From: Paracamarosporium sp. OC-R06-R3
Taxonomy: Eukaryota > Ascomycota > Dothideomycetes > Pleosporales > Didymosphaeriaceae
Direction of reading: 5' to 3'
NCBI GenBank assembly: GCA_019828545.1
Contig: JACVRA010000073.1
Location: forward strand, 62,001 to 126,000
Length of the DNA stretch: 64,000 bases
The notes beneath the pieces are model-generated. The model saw only the letters and a program-made list of their open reading frames with translations, did no database searches and had not been told where the DNA came from. Shown piece by piece: positions 23,050 through 35,013 of this stretch (positions are counted from its first letter, which is position 1; the number at the start of each line of letters is the position of its first letter). The translations under genes and the position numbers were made by a program.

Positions 23050-23955
23050 GTTGTAGGCCGCGTGCGAAGAGAATACTCGAGCAGGTAGATCTGGTTGACG
23101 GACACCAACAGCTTACTACATAAAGGCTGCCAAAACTTACCAAAGTTCCATATGCCCGTGTTATGACATTCAACCGGCAATTGATGTGGCGCACAGACGT
23201 GGTTGTCCAAACTGCCGTACATGGCGCCGGCTGATATCGAAAATAGATGAGATACCACAGAGTTTCCAACCAGTAAGGTTACTGAGTTTATTAGGTTTTC
23301 AAAATGCTTATCATAGCAAAGGAAGTCGTGATCTCCTTCCAGCTCCGCCAGACCTACCATGGGATATACGTGCTACTATCTAGCATGTACCAAAGACCGG
23401 ATCTTGAATACTTCTTGGCGAGTGAATGCATAATATTTCTGACAAGACCTGAAATATATCCAAACGGCCCCAAGCATCGACTTGCTATCTAAATTACTGA
23501 GCTACGCTAAGGTTGCTCAGCAGACAATGGACCTGCTGATGTCGCTCGTTCTGGTCGTTGGTGAAGAAATGACACATCCCGACCAGAGATCTTCTCATGT
23601 CTTCAAAAGAATGACCGGCCGTATCCTCTTCATGTTGGCACAGAAGGTAACAGGTATGCCTCTATACACGCCTATCTGATGCGATTAATTGTACAATGAA
23701 GATGTATCTCGTAAATGTCATAACTATGTACAACACGTAGAGTTGGCGCCATATAGGAGCCCTCAACTTAGGGAAACAGCTAATATTAGGTTTGTTAATG
23801 TCAGTGATCTCGTTGCGTCGTCTCCACATGAAATATGGGGCGAGGAAGCAGTTGGCTCGAATTCATCACGACAGAGCTCTGGTGAACAAATATAAGACTG
23901 AACTGACACTCAACTGTGACACAACCCACTTATGTCTCTATTGGATTCCATATGC
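23050..23955. other. intergenic region upstream of the AA9 gene
   Basis: These 0.9 kb separate the LPMO start from the 3' end of the GMC pseudogene. No gene is supported; only short frames are present. Confidence 0.45.
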
Positions 23956-26090
23956 TTATTTAACGATATCTGCTGCTCGTTCCGCAACAATATACACCGG
24001 TCCCTGCATATGGCATTCCGGTATCTCAGGCTAGCTATCGTCAACCACTCTTTCAGACGTAAAATCCATGGTACAGCAAACTTACCATAACAGAAGTATC
24101 CACGACCCTCAAACCCCGTACCCCTTTCATAGTCAAGTCAGGATCGAGCACGCCCTAATCAGCATCCCTCGCACTCATCTTCGCCGTGCCAATTGCGTGG
24201 TTAATGGTTGCCGAGTGGGCCCTCGCATACGCCAGCATGTCCTCGTCGCTTGTCGCGTTCGCTAGTATACCGTACGGCTGCCCGATATATCCGGTGAAGA
24301 CTGGATTACGCACCACGGTGGATATGTCGTGCATTGCTTGTATAGCTGCATACTGGTCGAATGCTGTGGTGAGGTAACCTGGGTTAATTACCGGATCGGC
24401 GAATGGGTTTGAGCTATCAAGTGTCACCGAGCCTCGCGAGGTTGGGGATACGACGATGGCTATTGTCGTGAAGTAGTTCCCAATTTTGGGGAGTGGGATG
24501 TTATTTAGAGGTATGAATCCTTCCTGTTTGTCACTCGTTAGTCGTTGCTCTTTCTATAGCTATGTGGGGCAGAGGCCTTACAGCGAATAGTAGCTCCGTA
24601 TTTCCAGATAGTGGACCGGATGCGGGATCCACATTGACATTCTGAAAGATACTTGTATTGATAGGTAGTGGTTGAAACGCCATGATGTTTTCATAGCTGT
24701 CCATCATTGGCCCTTGCCCCGTTTCATTCCATTGCCTTAATCTTTCTGCAAACGCGGTCTGGTTCTGCAATATGGGGTCTACGGTGGTGTTTTGCTGTAC
24801 GGTCTAATACACAGGGTTTAGAGGGTGGTCAGTTAGGTTCTGGCCTACGTCTGGGAGATCAATGTGATGTTGAGGGATCTGAGCGTATCTGGACCTCCGA
24901 TTCCTAATAGCATGAGAAGCTTTGGAGTACCGATTGTGCTTGTGGAGAGGATAATTTCGTTGCAGGCAGATACCGTTGTTGTGTTGGCTTTGTCGGTTGG
25001 ACGAATTCTTTGGAAAGGATGTGAAGAGGAACTCACGGGTGGTTGGTCGCATTAGTTGCGCAGCTTTGAATTCTGGGGTGAACCTATTTGTGTTTGTAGT
25101 CTCGGTATTTTGATTCGTCTGTATTAGTCTAGTGACTTGTGTATTGATTAAAACATCCAATTAAGCATTTGTGTTGTATAGCGGGTTCAAGTAGGCACTC
25201 GCAGATTCGCTTCTCCTACCGTCTCCGATCGTACTTTGGGTTCACCCTAATCCTTCTTCAGCTCCTGTTCGCGTCTCAAGCATAATCAAACTTACCAAAC
25301 CCGGTTGAGTTACCTGCGTTCATGTCTTGGTTGAACGCAAATCTACCGCCCAAGTTTTTGCTCGCATTGATTATTAAATAGTCAACATGGTAGGGGTATC
25401 CAGCAATGCCGACCTCAATCGGTCCATAACCGTGAGCAGATGCGATAGTGTCATTCTAGTAATTACGACCATCTGCCGGGGGTATAAGTCGCGAGCTTTT
25501 GAGATAATGCTTTTCCACTGTAGACCACGCCCACCCGTCGTCGCTAGTGATGTTCGTAAATTGGTCCCATACATCGTTGGAGCCGCGATTGTATCCCAAG
25601 TAATCTGGTAACGGTTAGCGATCATGTTTTGAATGCCGTTTCAAAGGTGAACCGAAAACTCACTAACACTGCTGCTTCCACCTAGCAAATGACCACGTTC
25701 GAATGGAATGGCACGATTATTATACCCGGCTTATAGCGAAGTAGTATAATTCCAATCTGCGGCAGTATTTGCCAGAGTGGGGGTAAGGAATGGCACAACG
25801 GAGTTGAAGAAATCTTTGTTACTGCATGACTCCTTAACGAACGTGTTCCTGCTGGTTTCACATGAATTCAAGCTTACTTTCCACCAGCTTCGACTAATAA
25901 CACCGTCACGTTTTGATTTTTGGTCAATCGAGCAGCGAGCACACACCCCTGCAGTATGAGTTAGTAAACAATCGGAATGTTCGGTATCCTTTCGTTACCG
26001 CTGTTCCACCTCCGGCAATCACGAAATCATACTCTGTGGTTTGCAATTGGTTTGGAGAATTAAAGAGATTGAAAGCTGAACAGCTCTGCA
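23956..26090 (-). pseudogene. GMC (glucose-methanol-choline) oxidoreductase pseudogene, AA3-like
   Basis: Family signatures run across the whole span with recognisable introns: TTEYDFVIAGGGTA then GCVLAARLTKN (FAD-binding, joined at 25998/25949), DWNYTT, RGHLLGGSSSV, NRGSNDVWDQF, FAFNQDMNAGNSTGFG, LDVLINTQVTRLIQT, STIGTPKLLMLLGIGGPDTL, DLPDVGQNLTDHPL, HAIGTAKMSARDAD, GVLDPDLTMKGVRGLRVVD and a C-terminus IVAERAADIVK ending at 23956. Six in-frame stops interrupt it, at 25731, 25456, 25242, 25161, 24804 and 24155; those at 25242 and 24155 replace tryptophans expected in the family. The TIGTPKLLM block lies in a different frame from its flanks, meaning two compensating frameshifts. No ATG is clear before TTEYDF. 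Flavin-dependent alcohol or sugar oxidation is the family activity; this copy cannot make it. Confidence 0.9.
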
Positions 26091-26493
26091 GTAAAATCCA
26101 TACTTCAAGTTTTGAAGAAACCGTTCCAGTGCATGCCTGTGAAGAACGGAGGTTGTATTACGATTGTAAGTGTTGTGGACTTTGGAGATACATGACTTTA
26201 ATAGGAAGTCCCGGAAGGCCGCGGCGCCGTAGCTTCAGGCGCTTTTCGATCTCCAATGAAGTCAAGCTGAAGTGTGATTGGTCTTTCCTGATTAGGAAAT
26301 CCTTCGATTTGCTAATTAGACCTCTATTGACAAAGTTCTCTACATAGTTTCGAAGATATGCCATATGCGATGTGTTAAAATGGTGCACTAATACACAAAT
26401 GCGGGGGTATGCGCATGTGTGCGTATGCTCGCCTTTTATTTTACTTTCTGAAAGTCGTCTGAGACCGTGCTAGCCGCTTCTGCTCACAGCTAG
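26091..26493. other. short intergenic region
   Basis: These 400 bp hold the decayed 5' end of the GMC pseudogene and the 3' flank of the threonine aldolase gene. Nothing else is seen. Confidence 0.45.
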
Positions 26494-27684
26494 CTACTCG
26501 ACGCCTTTTCCCTTTAGCTTCAATGTTTCCGGATCATATTCGACTTTGCTTGTCTTTAGATCACCCGCCTCGCCCTTTAACACGTCAGCGAAGAGCTGGC
26601 CCAGCCTTCGGATCGCATCCTCTCCGATCTGGTAATGCACAACCAGTCTGCCTCCTCTCACTACCAAGCCGTACTGTTGGCCCAATTCGATGAAGCGATT
26701 CAACTCTATTCCGCTAGCTTCAAGGTCCAACCATGTCATGTTCGTGTCTACGGGATACGTGGTTTTGCCACCCAGATCTGTCCACAACTTCTCGATCCTC
26801 TTTGCACTCTCGTGTGACTGTTTGAGTTTGCCACCAAGGAAGGTCTCTTCGACAGCAACACGGGCTGGTGCTGCAACGACACCAGCTTGGCGGAGGCCAC
26901 CTCCGATAGACTTGCGGATCCAGCGAGAGCGCTTTATGAAGGCCTTCGTGCCGATGATAATGCTGCCGATGGGTGCACCAAGACCTTTGCTGAAGCAAAG
27001 GCTCACACTGTCAAACTCGGCACAGAACTCCTTCAGCGACCCTGCACCGGCAGCCACAGCCTCCCACAGCCGTGCACCATCCAAGTGCATTATTATGCCA
27101 TTCTCGCGAGCGAACGCTGATATCCTGCGGACCTCCGAGAGTGGCATTATCGTGCCGTTCAACGTATTCTCGAGCGATATGACGCATGTAGGGCACGCAT
27201 GGACATCGTCTGATATGACAGCGATTTCCTGCACCTCCTCCAGCGTGATGTACTTCTTGTTCTTCGCGTCGATAGGCTGAACCAGAGCTTGGCTCAAGCT
27301 CGCTACGCCTCCAGCTTCGTACTGTATAATGTGTCCTCTCCGATCACACAATACCGCTTGCGGTGGAGCAGTAAGGTGTGATCGAAGCGCGACCTGATTG
27401 CCCATTGTGCCTGACAAAACAAGCAGTGCGTCCTCCTTCCCTGTGAGATCGGCGATGAAGCGTTCCAGTTCTAACGTCGTGGGATCTTCCATTGTGACAT
27501 CATCGAGGAGAGTGCATTGCGTGATTGCGTTTAGCATCGAAGCTGTCGGCGTGGTGTGGACGTCGGAGCGAAAGTCATAGGCGGCTGGATTCTTCTGCGA
27601 ACCCCATGCTGTTTCTCCATTGATAGGGCCGTTTTGCGAAGCTGGCTTGGTGCCATTTGCGGTATACGCTGCAAACTCTGACAT
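26494..27684 (-). CDS. L-threonine aldolase (low-specificity, PLP-dependent)
   Basis: A single exon from the ATG at 27684 encodes 396 residues, the usual fungal length. The enzyme splits threonine or allo-threonine to glycine and acetaldehyde. Signatures: DFRSDVHTTPT at the start of the fold, ALLVLSGTMGNQVAL (cofactor phosphate region), ISLENTLNGTIMPL, IIMHLDGARLWEA with the cofactor-binding Asp, and SLCFSKGLGAPIGS with Lys233 as the Schiff-base lysine. It resembles yeast Gly1. The frame stays open for 130 codons upstream to 28074 without homology to the family, and that part is not included; it could be 5' leader or an alternative N-terminus. No signal sequence precedes MSEFAAY, so it is predicted to be cytosolic. 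Confidence 0.92.
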   Translation of the reverse strand: MSEFAAYTANGTKPASQNGPINGETAWGSQKNPAAYDFRSDVHTTPTASMLNAITQCTLLDDVTMEDPTTLELERFIADLTGKEDALLVLSGTMGNQVALRSHLTAPPQAVLCDRRGHIIQYEAGGVASLSQALVQPIDAKNKKYITLEEVQEIAVISDDVHACPTCVISLENTLNGTIMPLSEVRRISAFARENGIIMHLDGARLWEAVAAGAGSLKEFCAEFDSVSLCFSKGLGAPIGSIIIGTKAFIKRSRWIRKSIGGGLRQAGVVAAPARVAVEETFLGGKLKQSHESAKRIEKLWTDLGGKTTYPVDTNMTWLDLEASGIELNRFIELGQQYGLVVRGGRLVVHYQIGEDAIRRLGQLFADVLKGEAGDLKTSKVEYDPETLKLKGKGVE

Positions 27685-28255
27685 ATTGAGCAGACTTGGT
27701 GAAGTATGAAGCTCGTGGTAGACAGTGGGGCTCGAGATGCTTTGGTTACCCAGTCGAGGGCTCAATCGAGGGCGGACTAGTCGAGGGTGAGGATGAATGG
27801 GCAGTAGGCAATCGGTACCACGTACTGCAAAGCCTGAAAAATGACTGTAACCGTGGGGGAGGCATGAGGGGCAATGTTGGTTATCTAACACGCTGGTCCT
27901 AGTCATTTCTAGGGCGCGGAGAAGTGAGGGAGCTTTATGCCGAGGTACGCTAGGCTTAAAAGGGAAAGAGAGCAGACTCCAACCCCGAACCTTCATGCCG
28001 AACACTCCCAACCTATCGTTCCGAACAAACAACCACCTTAGTAGCGCATATACTGAGTCCATCATAAAAGCCATTTGAATGGCTCCCTCCTGATGTATTC
28101 ACACCTATGGCGCGTTGGCGTTTGCTTCGTGCATTTGATGAGTGTGGCTATTCCGAGCGCGGTCTGCACAAGGTCGGGTCTTTCCAATACATACCGGATA
28201 TAGGCCGTATCTCATTGGTCGATATCAATTGAATGTTGGAAATTTCCGTCTATAC
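27685..28255. other. 5' flank of the threonine aldolase gene
   Basis: The first 390 bp are open in the aldolase frame (see that entry). The rest is non-coding, and lies between the aldolase start and the 3' end of the Gln-rich gene. Confidence 0.5.
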
Positions 28256-29009
28256 TTAAGAGGTAGGAGGCAGAGGAAAACAGACGACGCATCGTTGGTA
28301 ATATCTGGTTGCCGTTAGTAAGGGAGCTTTTCATGATACTTAATGAAACTTACTGGTTGAAATGCTGCGAACAGTAGTGATCAGGCGGTGGATCATACGG
28401 TGCCTGCGCAGTCATCCTACGAGGAATGAAGCCTGGATTTGGTGCTGTATTGTATTGATGCTGATACGTGTCTGTGGTCATGGTTCGTTGCGGAGTAGGA
28501 TGGTATGTTGATTCGCCGTACGACCCATAAGAAGATTGTGGTACAGACCAAGCATTCGAGTTGCCACTATAATCATTTTGGAAATCACGAGATTGCTCCT
28601 GAGTCATGTTTTGGGGGTATTCTGGCCCGGTTGTTGTGGACACATGGCCTTGAGCTGACATTTGTGAAACAGGTCCTCCGTTCTGTTGCGTATTGTAGGC
28701 TTGCTGAGATGAGGCAAAGGAATAGTTCTGCAGAAGAGGAGGAGATTGCTGGGGAGAAGACCAGTTTGTGTTTGTTGTATATGCAGAAGGTGTTGGGGAT
28801 TGTGGATGTCCCACGAAGTAGTCGGTGTTTTGGCCGAACCGCTGCTGAATGTTGTCTAGTACGCCTGCAGGTGGCTCATCTTCCGGTGGGAGTTGAGGAT
28901 GGAATCTGTTATCTATTTGTTGGTTGCCGCCTCGATCAATTTCGAAGGCTTGGACAGCCCCCAGTTTGCGCTTTGCCTTGCCCCAGTTGGATGACAGTTG
29001 GGATGACAT
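28256..29009 (-). CDS. Gln/Ser/Pro-rich hypothetical protein
   Basis: Two exons are proposed, 29009-28354 and 28304-28256, with a 49-bp intron (GTAAGT donor, ACTAAC branch, ACCAG acceptor), giving 234 residues; reading through the donor instead would stop at 28350 with 219. The start MSSQLSSNWGKAKRKLGAVQAF is basic, and the next short segment (PPEDEPPAGVLDNIQQRFGQ) could be ordered. Most of the rest is low-complexity Gln, Ser, Tyr and Pro, as in disordered nuclear or RNA-binding proteins. I do not recognise it. It is transcribed divergently from the DUF6594 gene, 560 bp away. Confidence 0.6.
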
Positions 29010-29570
29010 GGCTGTGATCTAAGTGTACTACAACAAGCAAGCTGACGAGAACACAGGGACACAAGGCGTATTTCGCAGTATGGCTGTGTTCAGGGACAGA
29101 AGAGTGTCTGAAGGTTACAACCGGCCGGTCAAAGTGGAAGCGAAAAGCCGATATCATTTGCAGCCTTCACACGCATTATATCCAAGGCTATCGTGTCAGC
29201 TACCTTGAACGAGGCAACGAGAGGCCGTACACCTAGAGTCCTTCGAGCGGCTGCCTCATAAATGTTGGGTTGCCTCAGGCCCAATCTCCGTTCGCATTCA
29301 AAGCCACGGCATGTCGGCTGCCAACACGGCAACGCCGGATTGGTCGGTTAATGAAGTGCAGGCGGTCCCGATACGACGCGTTCGGAAACTCGAAGCATAG
29401 TTCAGCCTGATACAGGCCAGAACAGTGTCACAAGACACTTAGCCATGAGCCTCAGCCTTGTGAACCCCGCCCCTACGTCGGACTCAGCCTTCCTCGTCCT
29501 TCGAGGGTCACAGCTAAAGAACGATGGACAGAAGCATCGAACGAAATACCAAACACCATGGCTATGAAAA
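29010..29570. other. bidirectional promoter region
   Basis: This 561-bp spacer lies between the divergent Gln-rich gene (-) and DUF6594 gene (+). No coding sequence or clear motif was seen. Confidence 0.45.
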
Positions 29571-30624
29571 ATGGCACAGGATTCTCGACCGCAAGCTTCT
29601 ACCTCTCCTACAAGTGTAGCCGCTGTACCTGCATCGGTCCCGCCCAGCATATCATCTCCAGTTCAGCTGCAGCAACTCCCTCCAGCGCCACCAATACCTT
29701 CAGCTACTATTACAATTGAAGATGAGTTCAGCCGTCCGGATAAATATCTGGGCTACAAGGGGTTGAGTGCATGGATGGCGTCTGAGGATGACTTTTTCGT
29801 TATCCGACGTTTCCAAAATCTTAATGCACGCACGATACTATGGATGCAAGACCGCATCATACAAATGGAGGGCGAATTGGAAAAAATGGATGAATTTGTA
29901 GAGACATCCGATCCCAGTGCAAAGCTTCGGAACTCTAGCCTACGATGGGATGAAAAATGGATGAAACCGCGACATGCACTTATGAAGGAGATAAGCTTGC
30001 AGCTTCATCATTACAGTTCGTATCTCGACTACTGCAGGTTTACACAATCTTACAATAGCAACAGATAAATACATAGACAGCTACTCGAAGGTGCGCGCTC
30101 GCCCTATAGCTGATAAACACCAGGTCGACAATCTTGCCCATTGGCAAAAACGCGGGGCTATCGTACCGGCCGAACAGTACCATACCGATCACGAAGGAGA
30201 TTTGATCTCTATCAATCATCGCACACGGACTCCACTCGGCCGCATGCTCGAAGCTATACCAAACCTTGACCGACTACGTTTCTTCCGTGCTAAGCATATC
30301 AAGGGCGTCCACCAGCTGTCTCCCACAACGTCATACTTATCAAACACGCGATTTAACACTATCACCAATCTCAGCATAATCGGCGGTGGGGGTATCATGT
30401 TACTAGCACCTTTGTGGTGGTTGGAATATGTGGATGATAGCGAAACAAAGTTAGAGGTGATGACGGGGTTCATATGTGTGTTCATTACTTTGATGTCCAT
30501 GGCAACGGTGAACCGGCCATTCGAAGTTGTGGCCGCGACCGCAGCATATGCAGCTGTGCTGATGGTGTTTATGCAGGTTGATGGGAAAGGAGGAAAGGTG
30601 TCAACGATCGATACACAACTATAA
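29571..30624 (+). CDS. DUF6594-domain membrane protein
   Basis: Two exons, 29571-30015 and 30065-30624 (49-bp intron with an uncommon GTTCGT donor and CAACAG acceptor, in frame), give 334 residues. After a Pro/Ser-rich leader of about 45 residues, the domain starts at GYKGLSAWMASEDDFFVIRR and continues through RTILWMQDRIIQMEGELEK, a mainly helical cytosolic part, then DSYSKVRARPIADKHQVDNL. The C-terminus has hydrophobic segments (SIIGGGGIMLLAPLWWL and GFICVFITLMSMATV, then AAYAAVLMVFMQV), the normal DUF6594 arrangement. This is a large fungal family of unknown function, probably in an internal or plasma membrane. Confidence 0.85.
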
Positions 30625-30833
30625 TTTGGTAAGATGGATTTGCAGCCGATATTAGGGAATTTAATAAGGGTCATTTAGGCGAGTAGTCGGAGTTCCCAGC
30701 AGTTCAAGTGACCCTTTGAATAACGATGTTCGCAGCACTGAACATACAAGCATGTTAGTTCCATCGCAATTCAAACGACGTACTACTCCAAGCTAGAGTA
30801 TACTAAAGAAGCTTCATGTAATTCGAAATAACC

Positions 30834-33368
30834 CTACTCGAATGCCTTTCGCCCATGTACAATCCGCCATGCTGCATTTTTCTCGACAGTCTCCTCTTGA
30901 ACCACCACTCTCTTCGTTTTCAGTCCCACAGACGGTTTGGCTCCAGTACTTGCCGCCTTCTTTCCTTCTCTCTTGGCCTTTAATTCATTACCCTGGGATA
31001 AACCACCAACAACACATTTACCCCCTTGCCACGCAACATCCACCGCCTTCTTCCATACATTCTCTACATCCATGACCATCTCTTTCGTATAAAATAAACG
31101 ACAATCTGCATCCTCTCTAACGAACTGTGCTGCAAGCCCATCATCAATATGATCCTTTTGGATGACATCACGGATGTTGGCGCCTGCCGTCGCAGTGTAT
31201 CCTATATATTCCCGGTGATCGAGCCACGTCTTTTTGATGTAGGCATAGTCAGGATCCGACATGTTGTTCTGCCACAGATAGAACGCATCTTGATACACTT
31301 CCGTGTAAAGGTCCGCCCAGGTAGAAAGCTCTCCCCCTTTGACACCGCCAACGGCTTGCATGGGTTTCGTATGGGGTCGACCGCCGACAGCGATGGATTT
31401 CACGTGTGCCTGATTCTTCATGAAGTCGCTGAAGAGGAAACATGTTGAGGCGCAGAAGCCGTCAGTGAGCTACACGATTCACCAATCAGTCCTCGGTCTA
31501 TCATAGATGTATGTTTGAAGCAGGGGAACTCTTACCATTATGATGTCCTCAGCAGCAAACGGCTGTGTGAAATTTGTCCTGTTTCCATACCCCGTGATCT
31601 CTGTCCCGAAAGCGACCGGTCCTTTTGTCGTCAAGAAAGGATCATTTAGATCCCAACTAATAAGTGAACTATAGTTCGATTCCCTATACGTATGGTTCGC
31701 GAACTTCTGTTCCGAGCTCGAGAATTTCTTCCCCTCTTGATCGAGATCATGTCGATAATCCCAGCTCTTTTCGTAAGCCCTAAGCTGTTCCGTGTTCCCT
31801 TTGTTTGGATTAAAGCCCTCCGGTACAATTTTCTTATTCACCCTGATAGCAGCATCCTGGATCTTGTTGTTGCGGAAGCGCGTCAGACCAAATTGTTCTG
31901 TCTGTGGGAATAGCTGCCTGAACAAGTCGTAACCGGAGAGAATGTAGCCACCGTTATTAGCAGTAAGGTCGACAACGAGTTTCTTCTTCCCGTCGCGGAC
32001 GGCGTCGGCAAGGAAGGTTTCGGCTACGGCTTGATACTCAACTACACTCTTGGGCGAGAAGGAGAGCACACTGAGGACTGCAACGTCTTCCAGACCGTCA
32101 TCCTCGAGGTAATATCCACCTAAAGTGCCATCTTGTGTCGCAATGGCTGGTGTAGGGTATCCGGCTGGCTCATGTGGGATCTGAACTTGCGCTCCTGTCG
32201 TGCCAGGCTTTCCGGAGTATCGGTTCATGAAATAAAAGTTGTTTGTCGCACCAGTGAAATTGTACCGCAAGAGTGCGACGTTGTCTACAGTAATGGATGT
32301 CCCGTTTTCGAAAGTGTAAGTCGTGTTCTCGCCGGGGTAGATGTCGCTCGTGCGCCCGCCTTGGGCGAAGTAGCCGCCGTTGGAAATGTGCGCGGCGACG
32401 TGGGCTTTGTTGTAGAACATAGCATTATAGCCTGCATCAGGGTCTTGTGAAGCTGCTCGGAAAACTAAATCGTCAATAAATTCTATCGCATCTTTCCCAT
32501 CAATCTTAGACAGAGGCGAGGCGTCCGGAACAGAGTTTAGGATGTCATCTACATCTCGTCAGACATCGTATGAATATCGCATGTTGGTTTTGTATCTTAC
32601 CGCGGAAGAAGATTTCTGGTAGAGCAGATCCGTCTTTGCTAATGGAAACCAAAGACACAGTCCTACTCCAATACCACGGGTTGACGATAAGGTCAGGGTA
32701 AAAGATTAGATGCCCACTGTGTGCGGGTGCAAACACTTTCTCGAACAACTCGACTTCAAAGTCGTATTCGTTCGCGTATTCCTTGTTCTTGACCTTGGCC
32801 TTCACTTCTTCTAATCTGGCCCGAAGATCATGTGCAGGATATGGCCAGTCGGCGGGAGGATTCTTCAGGGAGTCCAGAGCTACCTGAAAGTCAGGAGATT
32901 TCAAAAGGAGCATCTCGCGAAACAATTCACTGATTCAGTTTTCCCACAGAATTCTGAAAATCATGTCCTACGGCAAAACTGCGTGCAGTACAAAGGCTCA
33001 CCGTGCCCGTTCTGTTCTAGGGCTTCAAAACTGAAATGCAGATGGAACGGTTTGCTTACTAGTCTCGAAGTCCAGGTAGAGGTCCATATTTTGCAGCATG
33101 AGTGAGACATCATAGGTACGTTGGGCACCAACGGTGAAGTTCTTAATACAGTCGATGGTTGGCTTGATGGGAATAGCGATAGGTATAGCTATGCGAAAGG
33201 TTGGCAACGGAATATAGCAAGTGCGACAACGAACGTACCTGAGGGATTGGCCGCTTGCGCTGCCTTTTGTAACTCTGCAATCTGACCACAGACTGCGTCA
33301 TAAGCTCCGACAAGTGGAGTTGACAAGATCGTCCCTAGTAATAGGGATGCTAGGATGTGTTGATGCAT
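30834..33368 (-). CDS. secreted S41-family (tail-specific/CPAF-like) serine peptidase
   Basis: Five exons (33368-33239, 33188-33060, 32879-32601, 32548-31536, 31469-30834) give 728 residues, all joins in frame. The signal peptide is MHQHILASLLLGTILSTPLVGA. Two Cys-containing segments follow (AYDAVCGQIAEL, TIDCIKNF), then a helical region ending in TLDSLKNPPADWPYP. FAPAHSGHLIFYP (His140/His143) fits the catalytic His of the CPAF-type group, and DGFCASTC places the nucleophile at Ser525, immediately after the last intron. Between them are LVVDLTANNGGY and several N-glycosylation sequons. The 3' part of the third intron has overlapping acceptors (TTTCAG and GGTAG); the second restores family-like TLDSLKNPP. 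Fungal members are secreted; substrates are mostly unknown. Confidence 0.85.
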
Positions 33369-35013
33369 GGTGGACTGTGGGCAGCGACAACCTGCACATA
33401 CGAAGCAGTGTCGAATGAATCTTAATGATGAATACTTATACCAGGTCCGAATAAGCAATTACACCATGGGTGCAAGTCGTATGATTAAACCCCCAGTGGG
33501 CCACTAGTCTGGACTTCCTTGGAACATACAAGCGCCCTGCCATAGACAGGAAGGCCTGACCGACCTCGTTAGAAGGTGTTAGAAGACCTCCCCTATAAGG
33601 CGACAGTTCTTCCGCACGGTGGTGAGACGACAGAATTACCGGTGGGGTCAGAGGATGCGACAGACAACTAATTTGCGAGGAAGCCATCTAATATCAAATT
33701 CGGAGCTAACGATGTACACCCCGGTATCTTAAAGTGTGTCGTTATTGGTGTGACTGCAGAATAGCCTTGCCTAGAACAGATAGCATTCGACAAGGTCCTG
33801 GGAAATTCCAAATCCCTGTAGCGATCTTATGGCGCAGCGAATGATGAGAGGTTCGTTATTGCGCCAGATGCTATTATGGCGGTTGTACATGCTCCAATGA
33901 GCGCAACAATCTGTAGGCGGATATCACAATAAATGCGCTAATCTCAAAAAGAGAATGAGGAAGGTGTTCAAGTGTTTTTGTGCAATTCGAATTTCTGTGG
34001 GGTCAGTTGAGCGACCAGATGGGGCTTTGGGGGCCTATGTTGGTGCCTCGGGCCTTACCTTCTTGATTTGGTATGATAACAGTGGGATTTGACATCTCGC
34101 CATGCGGAATCGGGCTCGCCGTGTATCCCGAGACACTATCATTCGTCTAACCCTCAAGCGCATGGCGTTGCAACGTAAGAACAACGCCCAAATGCTATTT
34201 TCAACACGTGAGGTCGACAGTCGGGTCGACAATCAGGATGACAAGGTACACAAGTATTTAACTGCGCGAATGTAAAACATAATGACCCACTTCATATTTT
34301 AGTTGATGATCTAGGTAATGCAGTACACATGAACGGAAAATTCGAATAGGCATCTGCACTTCGTGAATGTTATGTTTTCGTACGAATAAGGACACTGCCA
34401 GTATATACTTTCGTGATTTGCTGCCGTTGCCACCATCCCGCAGGTACACATACATCACGATATTACAAATGCGGATAATCATTTCACCGATCAACTTTAT
34501 CAGACCTCTGATCTCTTAGGTGAGACGACGTGAATTTAGACTAGAGCTTATGTCACTTATTCAATGGCTCTAATCCGTTGACTTTGCATGCTTAACACCG
34601 TGATGTCCGCGGTATACACTCTCATTTTGTAAACGAATCAACGAATTAAAGACACCTCTCGATACATGTAGAGATTCTGGAAGCCTTCGCCATGTCGAAG
34701 TCTCGTTTAGAAGAAGGATCGAGCTACATGTTAAGAGAATTCCGTAAGCCAAGGCACCTCATGATTGAAGCATGGTTTACACTCGAATGACAAAATCAGT
34801 GCCTAATCTCAAAAATAATGATGAGAAAGCATAAAGATTAGTTATATACTTGTAGATAAGATGACACAAATATGATGCTTGGCAAGCAGGAGCAAATTGT
34901 ATTAAAAGCACGAAAAATCCTATATCGCATAATTACATGGCGACTAAATTTCTAGAATACCTCTAAAGAAGAGTCATATAGCTACGTCTAGCATCTCTAA
35001 CCCATTGTCTTCT
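33369..35013. other. intergenic region of 1.6 kb
   Basis: The sequence is AT-richer than its surroundings in the second half, with no supported gene; only short frames occur. It separates the S41 peptidase start from the 3' end of the Fig1-like gene. Confidence 0.45.

Noticed and set aside
25008..25036. A 29-bp intron to explain the frame change inside the GMC gene
   Set aside because: Too short for splicing and it does not bring the TIGTPKLLM block into frame, so a frameshift is the better explanation.
26690..27280. Long + strand frame of 196 codons
   Set aside because: It is the antisense shadow of the threonine aldolase gene, which has clear catalytic motifs.
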